Source: Chromatiaceae bacterium
GTDB lineage: Bacteria; Pseudomonadota; Gammaproteobacteria; Chromatiales; Chromatiaceae
Assembly (NCBI GenBank): GCA_024235415.1
Contig: JACKML010000003.1
Coordinates: 334,435 to 398,434 of the forward strand
DNA length: 64,000 nt
Reading direction: 5' to 3'
Shown: positions 8,772 to 18,045 of the stretch, piece after piece
How positions within the stretch are numbered: position 1 is the stretch's first letter
Layout: each line of letters begins with the position of its first letter
The notes under the pieces: generated by a model
Told to the model about the DNA's origin: nothing
Database searches by the model: none
What the model saw: only the letters and a program-made list of their open reading frames with translations
Translations under genes and position numbers: made by a program

Positions 8772-9908
8772 TTACTCCAGCATCATCAATACGGTATCGA
8801 CCGCCTGGCGCCATATGCCGCCCTCCGGGACGTCTTCGAGCGCGACCAGCGGCTGGCGCGTGATCACCTCGCCGTCGAGTTCGACGACGACTTCGCCGAC
8901 CTTCTGCCCCTTGCTGAGCGGTGCCTGCAGCTGAGACTGCACGTCGGTGCGCGCGTTGAGTCTGTCGTATTGCCGACGCGGGATCGTGACGTACAGGTCT
9001 TTGGCCAGGCCGAGCGATACCTCCTCGTTCTCGCCCATCCACACGCGGGTGCGGCTCAAGCGATCTGCCACCGCGTACAGGCGGTGGGTCTCGTAGAAAC
9101 GAAAGCCGTAGTTGAGCAGCGACAGGCTCTCGTCGAGGCGCGCCTTTTCACTGGCCGTGCCCATCACCACCGACACCAGGCGCATGCCCTCGCGTTTCGC
9201 CGAGGCAACCAGGCAATAACCCGCCGCCTCCGTGTGGCCGGTTTTTACGCCGTCCACCGAATCATCACGCCACAGCAGGTTGTTGCGATTGTGCTGGCGT
9301 ATGTCGTTGAAGGTGAATTCCTTGACCGCATACAGCTTGTAGAGTTCGGGGAACTCGCGAATCGTCGCCTCGGTGACCAGGACGATGTCGTGCGGCGTGG
9401 TGTAGTGATTGGGGTCCGGCAGGCCGGTGGCGTTGACGAAATGCGTGTCCTGCAGACCCAGGCGCCGGGCGTGGTCGTTCATCAGGTTGGCGAATGCCTC
9501 TTCGCTGCCGGCGACGTGCTCGGCGAGGGCCACGCTGGCGTCATTGCCGGACTGGATGATCATCCCCCTGAGCAGGTCTTCGACCGTCACCCGTTTGTTG
9601 ACCTCGATGAACATGCGCGAGCCCGGCGTCTTCCAGGCCTTCTCACTGACCAGCACTTCGTCGCTGAGTTTTACCGAGCCGCTGGCGATCTCCCGGAACA
9701 GCACGTAGGAGGTCATGATCTTGGTCAGGCTGGCCGGCTCGAGGCGCTGCTCGGCGTTCTTTGCCGCCAGCACCCGGTCACTGTCGATGTCGATCAGCAG
9801 GTAACCCGAGGCCGCGACCGAGGGTGGCGCGGGCGCCGGCGTGACGGCCGTCGCAGCCAGCGGTGCGAGTGCGAGGATGGCTAAGAGATTGATAACGATC
9901 TTGTGCAC
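8772..9908 (-). CDS. dacA: D-alanyl-D-alanine carboxypeptidase (PBP5/6 type)
   Basis: A 378-residue low-molecular-weight penicillin-binding protein that trims the terminal D-Ala from peptidoglycan pentapeptides. A signal peptide (IVINLLAILALAPLAATA) precedes the S11 peptidase domain with SLTK at Ser60-Lys63, SGN at 120-122 and KTG at 222-224, then a beta-rich PBP5 C-terminal domain and a final amphipathic helix for membrane anchoring. The start is GTG at 9908, preceded by AGGAAAG at seven bases; the longer frame adds 32 residues with no signal-peptide logic. It heads the dacA-dat-ybeD-lipB operon; the 193 bp to rlpA upstream is free of genes and should hold its promoter. Confidence 0.95.
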   Translation of the reverse strand: MHKIVINLLAILALAPLAATAVTPAPAPPSVAASGYLLIDIDSDRVLAAKNAEQRLEPASLTKIMTSYVLFREIASGSVKLSDEVLVSEKAWKTPGSRMFIEVNKRVTVEDLLRGMIIQSGNDASVALAEHVAGSEEAFANLMNDHARRLGLQDTHFVNATGLPDPNHYTTPHDIVLVTEATIREFPELYKLYAVKEFTFNDIRQHNRNNLLWRDDSVDGVKTGHTEAAGYCLVASAKREGMRLVSVVMGTASEKARLDESLSLLNYGFRFYETHRLYAVADRLSRTRVWMGENEEVSLGLAKDLYVTIPRRQYDRLNARTDVQSQLQAPLSKGQKVGEVVVELDGEVITRQPLVALEDVPEGGIWRQAVDTVLMMLE

Positions 9909-10101
9909 GATACTGCTTTCCTGATGACGATTCGCCGGACCCGGCGGACAGGGGCCGGGGCGGCTTGTTGCGCATTGCTGCGATGTGGCTGTCGGGCGAT
10001 ACATGCGTGGCCCTGAATGGGCACCATTCTACCGCCTGGATGCGGGACCGGTCAGGGTGATATCCCTAACGAATGCGCCACCTGTGACGTAATGCCGTTG
10101 C

Positions 10102-10968
10102 TCAGTCGATCACGACCAGGGGTTCGGTGATCCCGAGACCGTGCATCCTGCTGCTGACCTCGTCGGCGATCTCGACAGAGGCCAATGGCCCGACCTGTAC
10201 GCGGTGTACCGGGCCGGAGGCGAGCGTGGCGGGGACGACCCGCACGCCGCTCGCAAGCCCCTCCTCGAGGCGCGCGCGCAGGCGCTCGGCATTGCTGCTG
10301 TCGCTGAATGCCCCTGCCTGGAGGAAAATCCGCGGACTGTGGCCAGACGCCCGCGGTGCCTGCACGGCGGGCTGCGTTGCCGGTGTCGGGGACTTGGCCA
10401 GGCGGGTCGGTGGCGTCTTTGGCGCTGCGGGGTCGATCGCGCGGATCTCGACCAGCGCTGTGCCTTTGCCCAACATGCCGATGCGCGAGGCGGCGGCGTA
10501 TGAGAGATCGATGATGCGGTTCTCGTGAAACGGACCGCGGTCGTTGACGCGGACCACCACGTGCCGCCCGTTTTCCAGGTTGGTCACCTCGAGGTATGTC
10601 GGGATCGGCAGCTGCTTGTGCGCGGCAGTCATCACGTACATGTCGTAGATCTCACCGTTCGATGTCGCATTCCCGTGAAACTTGCGGCCGTACCAGGAGG
10701 CAATGCCGCGTTCGACGAAACCGCGGCTGTGCGGCAGGGTGTAATAACGCTTGCCGAACACCACGTAGGATTGCGGATTGCCGCCGCGGCTGCGCGGTTC
10801 GACCCGCGGTACGGCGTCCGGCACCCGGCTGACGTCACGGTGTTCGCCCGGTCCATCCTGTTCATCGGGAAATCCCGGTCCGCGTACGCCGCAGCCACCC
10901 AGAAAGGTGCTGAGCAATGCCCCGACGCAGAACCAGCGGAGCAGGCGGGGCCGGTCGGTGAGTGACAT
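10102..10968 (-). CDS. rlpA: Septal ring lytic transglycosylase RlpA, lipoprotein
   Basis: A 288-residue outer-membrane lipoprotein. Lipobox LGGC gives lipidated Cys26. Residues about 85-180 are the double-psi beta-barrel domain (GIASWYGRKFHGNATSNGE, VVRVNDRGPFHENRIIDLSY), and the last ~75 residues are a SPOR domain that binds denuded glycan at septa. RlpA cleaves naked glycan strands in Pseudomonas; the E. coli protein lacks clear activity. The linker is Pro/Ala-rich. It lies 3 bp after mltB in the mre-mrd operon. Confidence 0.94.
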   Translation of the reverse strand: MSLTDRPRLLRWFCVGALLSTFLGGCGVRGPGFPDEQDGPGEHRDVSRVPDAVPRVEPRSRGGNPQSYVVFGKRYYTLPHSRGFVERGIASWYGRKFHGNATSNGEIYDMYVMTAAHKQLPIPTYLEVTNLENGRHVVVRVNDRGPFHENRIIDLSYAAASRIGMLGKGTALVEIRAIDPAAPKTPPTRLAKSPTPATQPAVQAPRASGHSPRIFLQAGAFSDSSNAERLRARLEEGLASGVRVVPATLASGPVHRVQVGPLASVEIADEVSSRMHGLGITEPLVVID

Positions 10969-10971
10969 CGC

Positions 10972-11976
10972 TCAGCCGGCCCCTGGTGCACGGGCGGCTT
11001 GTTGCTGCGCGTGCAGTTCGCGGATCGCTTCGCTCAGCTGGTACACGGCCATCGCATACTTGGTGCGCGGGTTGTAACGCATGATGGCGTAGAAATTGTC
11101 CATGCCTACCCAGTATTCCGTGCCGTCATCGGTGTCGAAGTCGAGCAGGCTGAGTTTTGCGCCCTCCGGCGTCGGCGGATCGATGGCCAGCCCGGCCGCT
11201 GCCAGTTCGCTGGCAGACAGGCTCGGCCTGGCGCCGGCATCGACAAGGCGCTGGTGTTTGCTGGTGACGCCCTGTATCGGCTGCGCAACCGGTGCGCCGC
11301 GCTTCCAGCCACCCTTCTTGACGAAATAGTTGGCGACGCTGCCAATCACGTCCTCCGGTGACAGCCAGATATCACGCCGGCCGTCGGCGTCGAAATCGAT
11401 CGCGTATACGCGAAAGCTGTCGGGCATGAACTGCGGTACGCCCATTGCACCGGCATACGAGCCTGTCGGCGAGGTGGCCGGGATGTCCTCCTCGCGTGCG
11501 AAACGCAGGAAATGGCTGAGCTGTTCGCGAAAGAACGCGCCGCGTTTCGGGTAGTGGAAACCCAATGTATGCAACGCGTCCAGGACGCGGTAGCCACCGG
11601 TGTTGGCACCATAGCGAGTCTCCACCCCAAGGATGGCGACGATGATCTGCGGTGGCACCCCGAACGTCTGCTCGGCCCGTTCCAGCGCGGCGGCATGCTG
11701 GCGCCAGTAGTCCACGCCACCCTGGATGCGTGACGGTGTCAGGAAGATATTGCGGTACGCGGTCCAGTTGAGGGTCTTCTCGGCCGGCCGCGAGATCGCC
11801 TCCAGGATCGGGCGACGCAATTGTGCCTGGTACAGCGTGCGCGTCACCTCTTCTTTGGAAAAGCCGTATTTCCCCACCATCTCGGCGATGAATTCGTCGC
11901 GCAACTGGTCGGGAGTCTTGGCCTGCACGATCGCACAGGCGGTGAGCAGCGAGGTCAGCAAAATGGCGATGCGCAT
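10972..11976 (-). CDS. mltB: Membrane-bound lytic murein transglycosylase B
   Basis: A 334-residue lytic transglycosylase cleaving the MurNAc-GlcNAc bond of peptidoglycan. The N-terminus is a signal sequence with a possible lipobox LTAC (Cys14), consistent with outer-membrane anchoring. The catalytic Glu119 sits in ILGVETRYGANTGGYRVLDA, and SYAGAMGVPQFMPDSFR is the second family signature; an EF-hand-like stretch (DFDADGRRDIW) follows. It lies 2 bp from rodA and 3 bp from rlpA, so wall synthesis and cleavage enzymes are co-transcribed. Confidence 0.94.
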   Translation of the reverse strand: MRIAILLTSLLTACAIVQAKTPDQLRDEFIAEMVGKYGFSKEEVTRTLYQAQLRRPILEAISRPAEKTLNWTAYRNIFLTPSRIQGGVDYWRQHAAALERAEQTFGVPPQIIVAILGVETRYGANTGGYRVLDALHTLGFHYPKRGAFFREQLSHFLRFAREEDIPATSPTGSYAGAMGVPQFMPDSFRVYAIDFDADGRRDIWLSPEDVIGSVANYFVKKGGWKRGAPVAQPIQGVTSKHQRLVDAGARPSLSASELAAAGLAIDPPTPEGAKLSLLDFDTDDGTEYWVGMDNFYAIMRYNPRTKYAMAVYQLSEAIRELHAQQQAARAPGAG

Positions 11977-11978
11977 GG

Positions 11979-13118
11979 TCAGGTCGGCAGCAGTCTACGG
12001 TGAGTGTGAATGGACATCAGCATACCGAACCCCGCCATCAGGGTCACCAGCGAGGTCCCGCCATAGCTGACCAGCGGCAGCGGGACGCCGACGACCGGGA
12101 GCAGGCCGCTCACCATTCCGGTATTGACGAACAGATAGACGAAGAACACCAGCGTCAGTGAGCCGGCGAGCAACCGCGTGAAAGTATCCTGGGCCCGCGT
12201 CGCGATATACAGGCCGCGGCCTATCACGAACAGAAACAGCGACAGCAGGATCAGCACGCCGACCAGGCCGAACTCCTCGGACAGGACAGCGAAGATGAAG
12301 TCGGTATGGCGTTCCGGCAGAAAGTCGAGCTGAGACTGTGTGCCATTGAGCCAGCCCTTGCCGTATACACCACCGGAGCCGATCGCGATTTTCGATTGGA
12401 TGATGTGATAGCCGGCGCCAAGCGGGTCTTTCTCCGGGTCGAGAAAGGTCAGCACGCGCTGTCGCTGGTAGTCGCGCATCAGGTACCAGATAACAGGGGC
12501 GGCAGCGCCGGCCGCGACCGTCAGGCCGCCGATCAGCTGCCAGCTGATGCCGGCCAGGAACAGCACGAATACGCCGGCGCTGGCGACCAGCACCGCGGTG
12601 CCCAGGTCCGGCTGCTTGGCGATCAGCAGCACCGGTGCGACGATCAGTACCGCCGCTATCGCCAGGCGTTGCCAGCTCGGCGGCAGGCGTTTTTCCGCCA
12701 GGTACCACGCGATCATCAGCGGCACCGCCAGTTTGACCAGTTCCGATGGCTGAAAGCGCACTATCCCGAGATCCAGCCAACGCTGCGCGCCCTTGCCCAC
12801 TTCGCCGAATACCAGCACCGCCACCAGCATCGCCATGCCGGCCGCGTAGAGCCAGGGGCTCCAGCGTCGCAGTGTCGCAGGGCTGACCTGCGCGATGGCG
12901 ACCATGACCGCCAGCGCCAGCACGATACGCAGGGCCTGGCGTTCCATCTGACCAAGATTCTCACCCGAGGCCGAGTACAGCACGATCAGGCCGAACCCGC
13001 ACAACAGCAGCAGGCCGACCAGCAGCGGCAGATCGATATGAAACACCGCCAGCAGACCCTGCCTGCGATTCGGGTTGGTCGGCGTCAGGTCACCGAGTTG
13101 GCGCGTTGAATAGCTCAT
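11979..13118 (-). CDS. mrdB: Rod-shape peptidoglycan glycosyltransferase RodA
   Basis: A 379-residue SEDS protein with about ten membrane segments that polymerises lipid II in the elongasome together with PBP2. Signatures seen: RFQPSELVKLA, QPDLGTA, the DP-rich stretch LTFLDPEKDPLGAGYHIIQS, PERHTDFIFAVLSEEFG and LVSYGGTSL near the C-terminus. The start ATG at 13118 overlaps the mrdA TGA as ATGA; a much longer frame upstream is the out-of-frame complement of mrdA and was not used. Confidence 0.96.
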   Translation of the reverse strand: MSYSTRQLGDLTPTNPNRRQGLLAVFHIDLPLLVGLLLLCGFGLIVLYSASGENLGQMERQALRIVLALAVMVAIAQVSPATLRRWSPWLYAAGMAMLVAVLVFGEVGKGAQRWLDLGIVRFQPSELVKLAVPLMIAWYLAEKRLPPSWQRLAIAAVLIVAPVLLIAKQPDLGTAVLVASAGVFVLFLAGISWQLIGGLTVAAGAAAPVIWYLMRDYQRQRVLTFLDPEKDPLGAGYHIIQSKIAIGSGGVYGKGWLNGTQSQLDFLPERHTDFIFAVLSEEFGLVGVLILLSLFLFVIGRGLYIATRAQDTFTRLLAGSLTLVFFVYLFVNTGMVSGLLPVVGVPLPLVSYGGTSLVTLMAGFGMLMSIHTHRRLLPT

Positions 13119-14965
13119 GTCCCATCCAGTGCCGGAGGCTCGTCGGGGTATAGATAGGCGTCCATGATGGCACGCGCGATCGGTGCCGCCACCGAGCCGC
13201 CATGGCCGCCATTCTCGACCACCACAGCGACTGCAATCTGCGGGTCGTCCGCCGGTGCATAGGCGATGAACAGGGCGTGATCGCGCAGTTTCTTCTCCAG
13301 TGTCTCTTCGTCGTACTCGGCATCCTGTGCCACGGTGAACACCTGCGCGGTGCCGGTCTTGCCGGCGATCTTGTAACGCTCGCTGCGGATGCGTTTGGCG
13401 GTGCCGCGCGGGCTCTCGATCACGTGCAGCATGCCGTGATGGACATCCTCCCAGTTCTGCTCGCGCACCACCGGGATGACATGTGCGCTGGGCGGGATCG
13501 GCGTTACTTCGCCGCTTTCGCGCGAGCTCAGATAGTCGACCACGTGCGGGGTGTAGAAAGTCCCGTTGTTGGCGATGGCTGCGGTCGCCGCAGCGAGCTG
13601 CAACGGGGTGGTAAGGAAATAGCCCTGACCTATACCCATGATCAGCGTCTCGCCGGGATACCAGGGTTGCCGCTTCGCCCGCCGCTTCCATTCCCGCGAC
13701 GGCAGCAGGCCGGTCGACTCGCCGGTCAGGTCGATGCCGGTGCGGCTGCCGAAGCCAAACTGTGAAAGGAAGTCATTGAGTTGGTCTACGCCAAGTTCGT
13801 AGGCCAGCTTGTAGAAGAAGACATCGCACGATTGCACGATCGCGGCATCGAGGTCCATGGTGCCGTGGCCGGTCTTCTTCCAGTCGCGGTAGCGATGCGT
13901 GTTGCCAGGCAGCTGGAAGAAACCCGGGCAGTAAGCGGTGCTGTCAAACTGGATCGCCCCGCGCTCCAGGCCGGCCAGACCCATGAACGGCTTGACTGTC
14001 GACCCCGGTGGGTACTGACCGCGCAGGGCGCGGTTGTACAGCGGGCGACTTTCGTCGTCCTGCAGGGCGTCGTAGTTCTTGGTGCTGATCCCCTCGACGA
14101 ACAGATTGGGGTCATAACCCGGCTGGCTGACGAAGGCGAGGATGCCGCCGTTCTTCGGATTGATCGCCACCGCCGCGCCGTTATTGTCGCCGAAGGCCTT
14201 CATCGCGACCTCCTGCAACGCGATGTCGAGGTGCAGGTGGATATCCACCCCGGATTCGGGTGGCGCCTGCTCCAGGGTGCGTACCCTGCGTCCGGCCGCG
14301 TTAACTTCGACCTGCTCCAGACCAACTGCGCCGTGCAGTGCCGATTCGTAGGTCTTCTCCACCCCGTTTTTGCCGATGTGGCTGGTCCCGGCATAGTTGG
14401 ACACGTCGATCTGCTCGAGATCGCGTTGGCTGATGCGGCCGACGTAACCCAGTACATGGGTGGTCTTCACGTCGTGCGGATAGTGGCGCAACAGCTGCGC
14501 CTTGATGTCCACGCCGGCGAATCGATGCCGATGGACCGCGAACTGCGCGGTCTCGTCCTGACTCAGATTGACCCTGATGGGCACGCTGTCGAAACGGCGC
14601 CTGCGCTTTTTGAGCTGCCAGAAGCGTTCCAGGTCTTCGTCGCTGATCTCGATCACCTTTGCCAGCTCGGCCAGGGTGGTGTCGAGGTGTTCGACCTGCT
14701 CCGGAGTGATCTCCAGGCTGTAGGCGGGGCGGTTTTGCGCCAGCAGCACGCCTTTGCGGTCGTAGATGAGTCCGCGCGTCGGTGGCAGTGGCAGTACCTT
14801 CACCCTGTTCTCGCGTGACAGCGTGGTGAAGTGCTCGTGGTCGACGATCTGCAGCTGGACCATGCGCCAGATCAGCACGGTGACCGCGGCCAGGACCAGG
14901 AGGCCGGCGATGATGGCCCGGTTCAGGAAGGCCTGGCTTTCGCGAATCGTGTCCTTGAGCAGCAT
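13115..14965 (-). CDS. mrdA: Penicillin-binding protein 2 (elongasome transpeptidase)
   Basis: A 616-residue class B PBP. One N-terminal membrane anchor (residues about 17-37) precedes the PBP dimerisation/pedestal region and the transpeptidase domain, with active-site Ser322 in GSTVKPF, SCD at 379-381 and KTG at 536-538. It cross-links side-wall peptidoglycan with RodA. The start is the only ATG placing the anchor correctly, and no strong Shine-Dalgarno is seen (the upstream bases are C-rich), so translation is probably coupled to mreD, whose stop is 14 bp upstream. Confidence 0.95.
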   Translation of the reverse strand: MLLKDTIRESQAFLNRAIIAGLLVLAAVTVLIWRMVQLQIVDHEHFTTLSRENRVKVLPLPPTRGLIYDRKGVLLAQNRPAYSLEITPEQVEHLDTTLAELAKVIEISDEDLERFWQLKKRRRRFDSVPIRVNLSQDETAQFAVHRHRFAGVDIKAQLLRHYPHDVKTTHVLGYVGRISQRDLEQIDVSNYAGTSHIGKNGVEKTYESALHGAVGLEQVEVNAAGRRVRTLEQAPPESGVDIHLHLDIALQEVAMKAFGDNNGAAVAINPKNGGILAFVSQPGYDPNLFVEGISTKNYDALQDDESRPLYNRALRGQYPPGSTVKPFMGLAGLERGAIQFDSTAYCPGFFQLPGNTHRYRDWKKTGHGTMDLDAAIVQSCDVFFYKLAYELGVDQLNDFLSQFGFGSRTGIDLTGESTGLLPSREWKRRAKRQPWYPGETLIMGIGQGYFLTTPLQLAAATAAIANNGTFYTPHVVDYLSSRESGEVTPIPPSAHVIPVVREQNWEDVHHGMLHVIESPRGTAKRIRSERYKIAGKTGTAQVFTVAQDAEYDEETLEKKLRDHALFIAYAPADDPQIAVAVVVENGGHGGSVAAPIARAIMDAYLYPDEPPALDGT

Positions 14966-14979
14966 GGGGGCGGGGGTTC

Positions 14980-15462
14980 TCAGCTGACCTTGAAGTGCCG
15001 ACGGACCTTGCGCAGGGTGACAAAGACCCAGGGCCAGAGCAGGGCGCCGATCAACGGCACGCTCCAATAGATCAGGCCGGGCGAAGTGCCACGTGTCGCC
15101 CCGGTCACCCACAGCGCGAGCAGATGTTCGATCACCAGCAGGATCAGTATACCCAGTGACTGCTGCCAGAACGGAAACACGCGAATGCGCTGGTGGAGCT
15201 GAATGGCGACAAAGGTCACGACCGAGAGGCCGAGCGCGTGCTGGCCGAGCAGGGTGCCGGTGAGGACATCCAGCATGATGCCGGCAACAAAGCCGCTGCC
15301 GACGCCGACGCGGTGTGGCAGCGCGATCGCCCAGTAGAGCATCACCAGCGTCACCCACTGGGGGCGAAACGGCCTCGCCCAGTCCGGCATCGGCAGGATG
15401 GTCAGCAACATCGCGATGCACAGTGTGACGATGATCACCAGGCGTCCACCACCGCCACTCAT
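14980..15462 (-). CDS. mreD: Rod shape-determining protein MreD
   Basis: A 160-residue integral inner-membrane protein with about five to six hydrophobic segments, between mreC and mrdA. The pattern GFVAGIMLDVLTGTLLGQHA is a typical MreD stretch. It is a membrane component of the elongasome linking MreC and RodA/PBP2 to MreB. Its ATG overlaps the mreC stop as ATGA. Confidence 0.93.
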   Translation of the reverse strand: MSGGGGRLVIIVTLCIAMLLTILPMPDWARPFRPQWVTLVMLYWAIALPHRVGVGSGFVAGIMLDVLTGTLLGQHALGLSVVTFVAIQLHQRIRVFPFWQQSLGILILLVIEHLLALWVTGATRGTSPGLIYWSVPLIGALLWPWVFVTLRKVRRHFKVS

Positions 15463-16415
15463 GTGCCGGGCTCCGCCGTCGCGTCGACACCAGGGGTATC
15501 CGATGGTTCAGGGGTGGCAGCTGCATCCGTGGGCAGGTCGGATGCCGGCGGATCCTCGGTGAGCTTTGTCCTCGGCGGCCTTTCCGGCAACTGGTTCGGC
15601 ACCGTCCACACCAGCAGGACCTCGCGGCTGCGGTCCAGGTGGGCGCGTGGCTGGGCCAGCACATCGGAGAAAGGGGCGTCCGGCGAGCGGTCGATACGTG
15701 TCACCCGGGCCACCGGGTAGCCGGGCGGGAACTTGCCACCGAGGCCCGAGGTTACCAAGAGGTCGCCTTCGACGATGTCCGAATTGGTTGGCAGGTAGGG
15801 GAGCTTGAGTTCGTCGATGCGCCCGGTGCCGACTGCGATGGTGCGCAGGCCGTTGCGCAGTACCTGGACCGGCAGCGCGTGACTGGTATCGGTGATCAGC
15901 AACACGGTCGACGAGAACGGGGTGACCGCAATCACCTGACCCATGACGGCGTGCGCATCCAGGATCGGTTGTCCGACGAACACGCCGGATGCCGAGCCCT
16001 TGTTGATCAGCACCTGCTGCTTGTAGGGATCGAGGTCGACCGAAGACAACTCGGCAACCAGTACGCGGTCACCGACCTTGAACGACGAGTCGACGAGGTC
16101 GCGCAGGCGCATGTTCTCGGCTTTCAATGACTCGTACTTCTGCAGTTCGGCACGCAGGCGCAGGTTCTGGTCCTTGAGTTCGCTGTTCTGTTCGAGCAGC
16201 GCCTCGCGCGTGCTGGTGGATTCGCTGACCCAGTGTGAAGCAGTAAACGGCAGATCGGCCAGGTAGTGCAGGGGATAGGTCAGAAACGCCAGCGCGCTGC
16301 GCAACTGCTCGAGATGGTGGAACCGGTGGTCGAGCACCAGCAGGATCAGAGACAGGATCACGGTGACGACCAGACGGGTGGCTTGCGACGGGCCCTGTGC
16401 AAAAATCGGCTTGAT
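15459..16415 (-). CDS. mreC: Rod shape-determining protein MreC (probable ATC start)
   Basis: About 318 residues: a short cytoplasmic N-terminus, one membrane span (ILSLILLVLD), a coiled coil (residues about 60-100) and a two-lobed beta-domain with the signature TSGLGGKFPPGYPVA. MreC organises PBP2/RodA in the periplasm. The family N-terminus KPIFAQGPS is present in frame at 16412-16386, but the codon before it is ATC, with GGAGAG seven bases upstream and no ATG, GTG or TTG in frame between there and mreB. The first ordinary start is a GTG at 16361, which would delete the conserved N-terminus. Either ATC initiates, as in infC-type genes, or the base call is wrong. Confidence 0.85.
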   Translation of the reverse strand: MKPIFAQGPSQATRLVVTVILSLILLVLDHRFHHLEQLRSALAFLTYPLHYLADLPFTASHWVSESTSTREALLEQNSELKDQNLRLRAELQKYESLKAENMRLRDLVDSSFKVGDRVLVAELSSVDLDPYKQQVLINKGSASGVFVGQPILDAHAVMGQVIAVTPFSSTVLLITDTSHALPVQVLRNGLRTIAVGTGRIDELKLPYLPTNSDIVEGDLLVTSGLGGKFPPGYPVARVTRIDRSPDAPFSDVLAQPRAHLDRSREVLLVWTVPNQLPERPPRTKLTEDPPASDLPTDAAATPEPSDTPGVDATAEPGT

Positions 16416-16480
16416 GTTGACGCTCTCCGTTCTTGCGATGTGCCTCGCGCGCCAGGGCCGGGCCCTGACGCCTTGCAGCT

Positions 16481-17530
16481 TTACTCGACCGTGAAGATCT
16501 CGCCTCCGCGCTCGTCCATCAGTTCGAGGGCGCGCCCGCCGCCGCGTGCGACACAGGTCAGGGGGTCCTCGGCGATGATCACCGGCAGGCCGGTCTCTTC
16601 CTCGATCAGGCGGTCGAGATCTTTGAGCAGCGCGCCGCCACCGGTGAGTACGATGCCGCGTTCGGCGACATCGGCACCGAGTTCGGGCGGAGTCTGTTCG
16701 AGTGCCTTCTTGACGGCATCGACGATGCCCGACAGCGGCTCCTGCAACGCCTCCAGGATCTCGTTCGAACTCAGGGTGAAGCTGCGCGGTACGCCCTCGG
16801 CCAGGTTGCGGCCTTTGACCTCCAGTTCCCGCACCTCGTTCCCCGGGTACGCCGAGCCGATCTCTTTCTTGACCCGTTCCGCGGTGGCCTCGCCAATCAG
16901 CGTGCCGTAGTTGCGTCGGACATAGTTGATGATCGCCTCATCGAACTTGTCACCGCCGATGCGCACCGAGTTGGAGTAGACGATGCCGTTGAGGGAGATG
17001 ATCGCGACCTCGGACGTGCCGCCGCCGATATCCAGCACCATTGAGCCGCGTGCCTCGTCTACCGGCAGGCCGGCGCCGATCGCGGCCGACATCGGCTCCT
17101 CGATCAGGTATACCTCCCGTGCGCCGGCCCCTGCGGCCGATTCCTTGATCGCGCGGCGCTCGACCTGGGTCGAGCCACAGGGCACGCAGACCAGCACGCG
17201 AGGGCTGGGGCGGATCAGGCGCGATTCATGCACCTTGTGGATGAAGTACTGCAACATTTTCTCGGTCACCGTGAAATCGGCGATCACGCCTTCCTTCATC
17301 GGGCGGATGGCGGTGATGTTGGCCGGTGTGCGGCCAAGCATCTTTTTCGCCTCTTCGCCGACCGCGGCGACTGACTTGGGGCCCCCGGGTCCGCGGTCCT
17401 GGCGTATCGCGACGACCGACGGCTCATTCAATACGATCCCCTGGTCGCGGGCGTAGATGAGCGTGTTGGCAGTACCGAGGTCGATCGAGAGATCGTTGGA
17501 AAAGAGTCCACGAATACGGCGAAGGAACAT
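16481..17530 (-). CDS. mreB: Actin-like rod-shape protein MreB
   Basis: A 349-residue bacterial actin. Features: amphipathic N-terminus MFLRRIRGLFSNDLSIDLG, phosphate-1 loop DLGTANTLIY, VLDIGGGTSEVAII (phosphate 2) and GIVLTGGGALLKDLD (adenosine region). It polymerises on the inner membrane and directs lateral wall growth. The ATG at 17530 has GGAAG upstream and gives the family length. It begins the minus-strand mreBCD-mrdA-rodA-mltB-rlpA run and is divergent from gatC across 219 bp that must hold both promoters; I could not assign boxes with confidence there. Confidence 0.97.
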   Translation of the reverse strand: MFLRRIRGLFSNDLSIDLGTANTLIYARDQGIVLNEPSVVAIRQDRGPGGPKSVAAVGEEAKKMLGRTPANITAIRPMKEGVIADFTVTEKMLQYFIHKVHESRLIRPSPRVLVCVPCGSTQVERRAIKESAAGAGAREVYLIEEPMSAAIGAGLPVDEARGSMVLDIGGGTSEVAIISLNGIVYSNSVRIGGDKFDEAIINYVRRNYGTLIGEATAERVKKEIGSAYPGNEVRELEVKGRNLAEGVPRSFTLSSNEILEALQEPLSGIVDAVKKALEQTPPELGADVAERGIVLTGGGALLKDLDRLIEEETGLPVIIAEDPLTCVARGGGRALELMDERGGEIFTVE

Positions 17531-17749
17531 GCTGTGACTTCCGATGACCGGCCGGACCACCTCGCTGCGAGGGTTCCGACCGTTGACGATTGAGCGGTAA
17601 GCCGGGCAACCCATGCCCGGAAAGACGCGTAATCTAACAACGGCCCCGGGGTTCGGCAAGGGCACGGGTTCTCAGTTGGTTTCGGCCGCCCGCCCGAATG
17701 TGGTAATTTCGCCGCCTCGTTCGCTTGAACTCCTTTGAAACGCACGCTT

Positions 17750-18037
17750 ATGTCCCTATCTGCTGACGATGTCGCAAAGATCGCCCATTTGGCCCGCCTC
17801 GCGGTGGCGCCGGGGGAAAACGCCGCACTCGGGCGCGAGCTGTCGAATATTCTCGATCTGGTGGCGCAGATGGATGCTGCCGATACCGCCGGCGTGGTGC
17901 CGATGGCCCATCCGCTGGACATGGCGCAGCGGCTGCGCGACGACGCGGTCAGCGAGCAGAACAGCCGCGACCGGTACCAGGCCGGTGCCCCGGCGGTCGA
18001 GAACGGCCTGTTTCTGGTGCCGAAGGTCATTGAATAA
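17750..18037 (+). CDS. gatC: Asp/Glu-tRNA amidotransferase subunit C
   Basis: A 95-residue GatC that bridges GatA and GatB in the amidotransferase converting Glu-tRNA(Gln) and/or Asp-tRNA(Asn) to the amidated forms. Family features: LSADDVAKIAHLARLAV at the start, and PMAHPLDMAQRLRDD and VENGLFLVPKVIE at the end. The start ATG at 17750 was chosen over one five codons upstream because it matches the family N-terminus. Confidence 0.95.
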   Translation: MSLSADDVAKIAHLARLAVAPGENAALGRELSNILDLVAQMDAADTAGVVPMAHPLDMAQRLRDDAVSEQNSRDRYQAGAPAVENGLFLVPKVIE

Positions 18038-18045
18038 ATAGTTCC

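Noticed and set aside
11979..13691. A longer RodA with an extra ~190-residue N-terminus
   Set aside because: The extension lies entirely inside mrdA in another frame; the ATGA junction at 13118-13115 gives the normal RodA start.
13115..15664. A longer PBP2 starting far upstream
   Set aside because: The extra residues overlap mreD and the end of mreC out of frame; the Met at 14965 gives the family length and membrane anchor.
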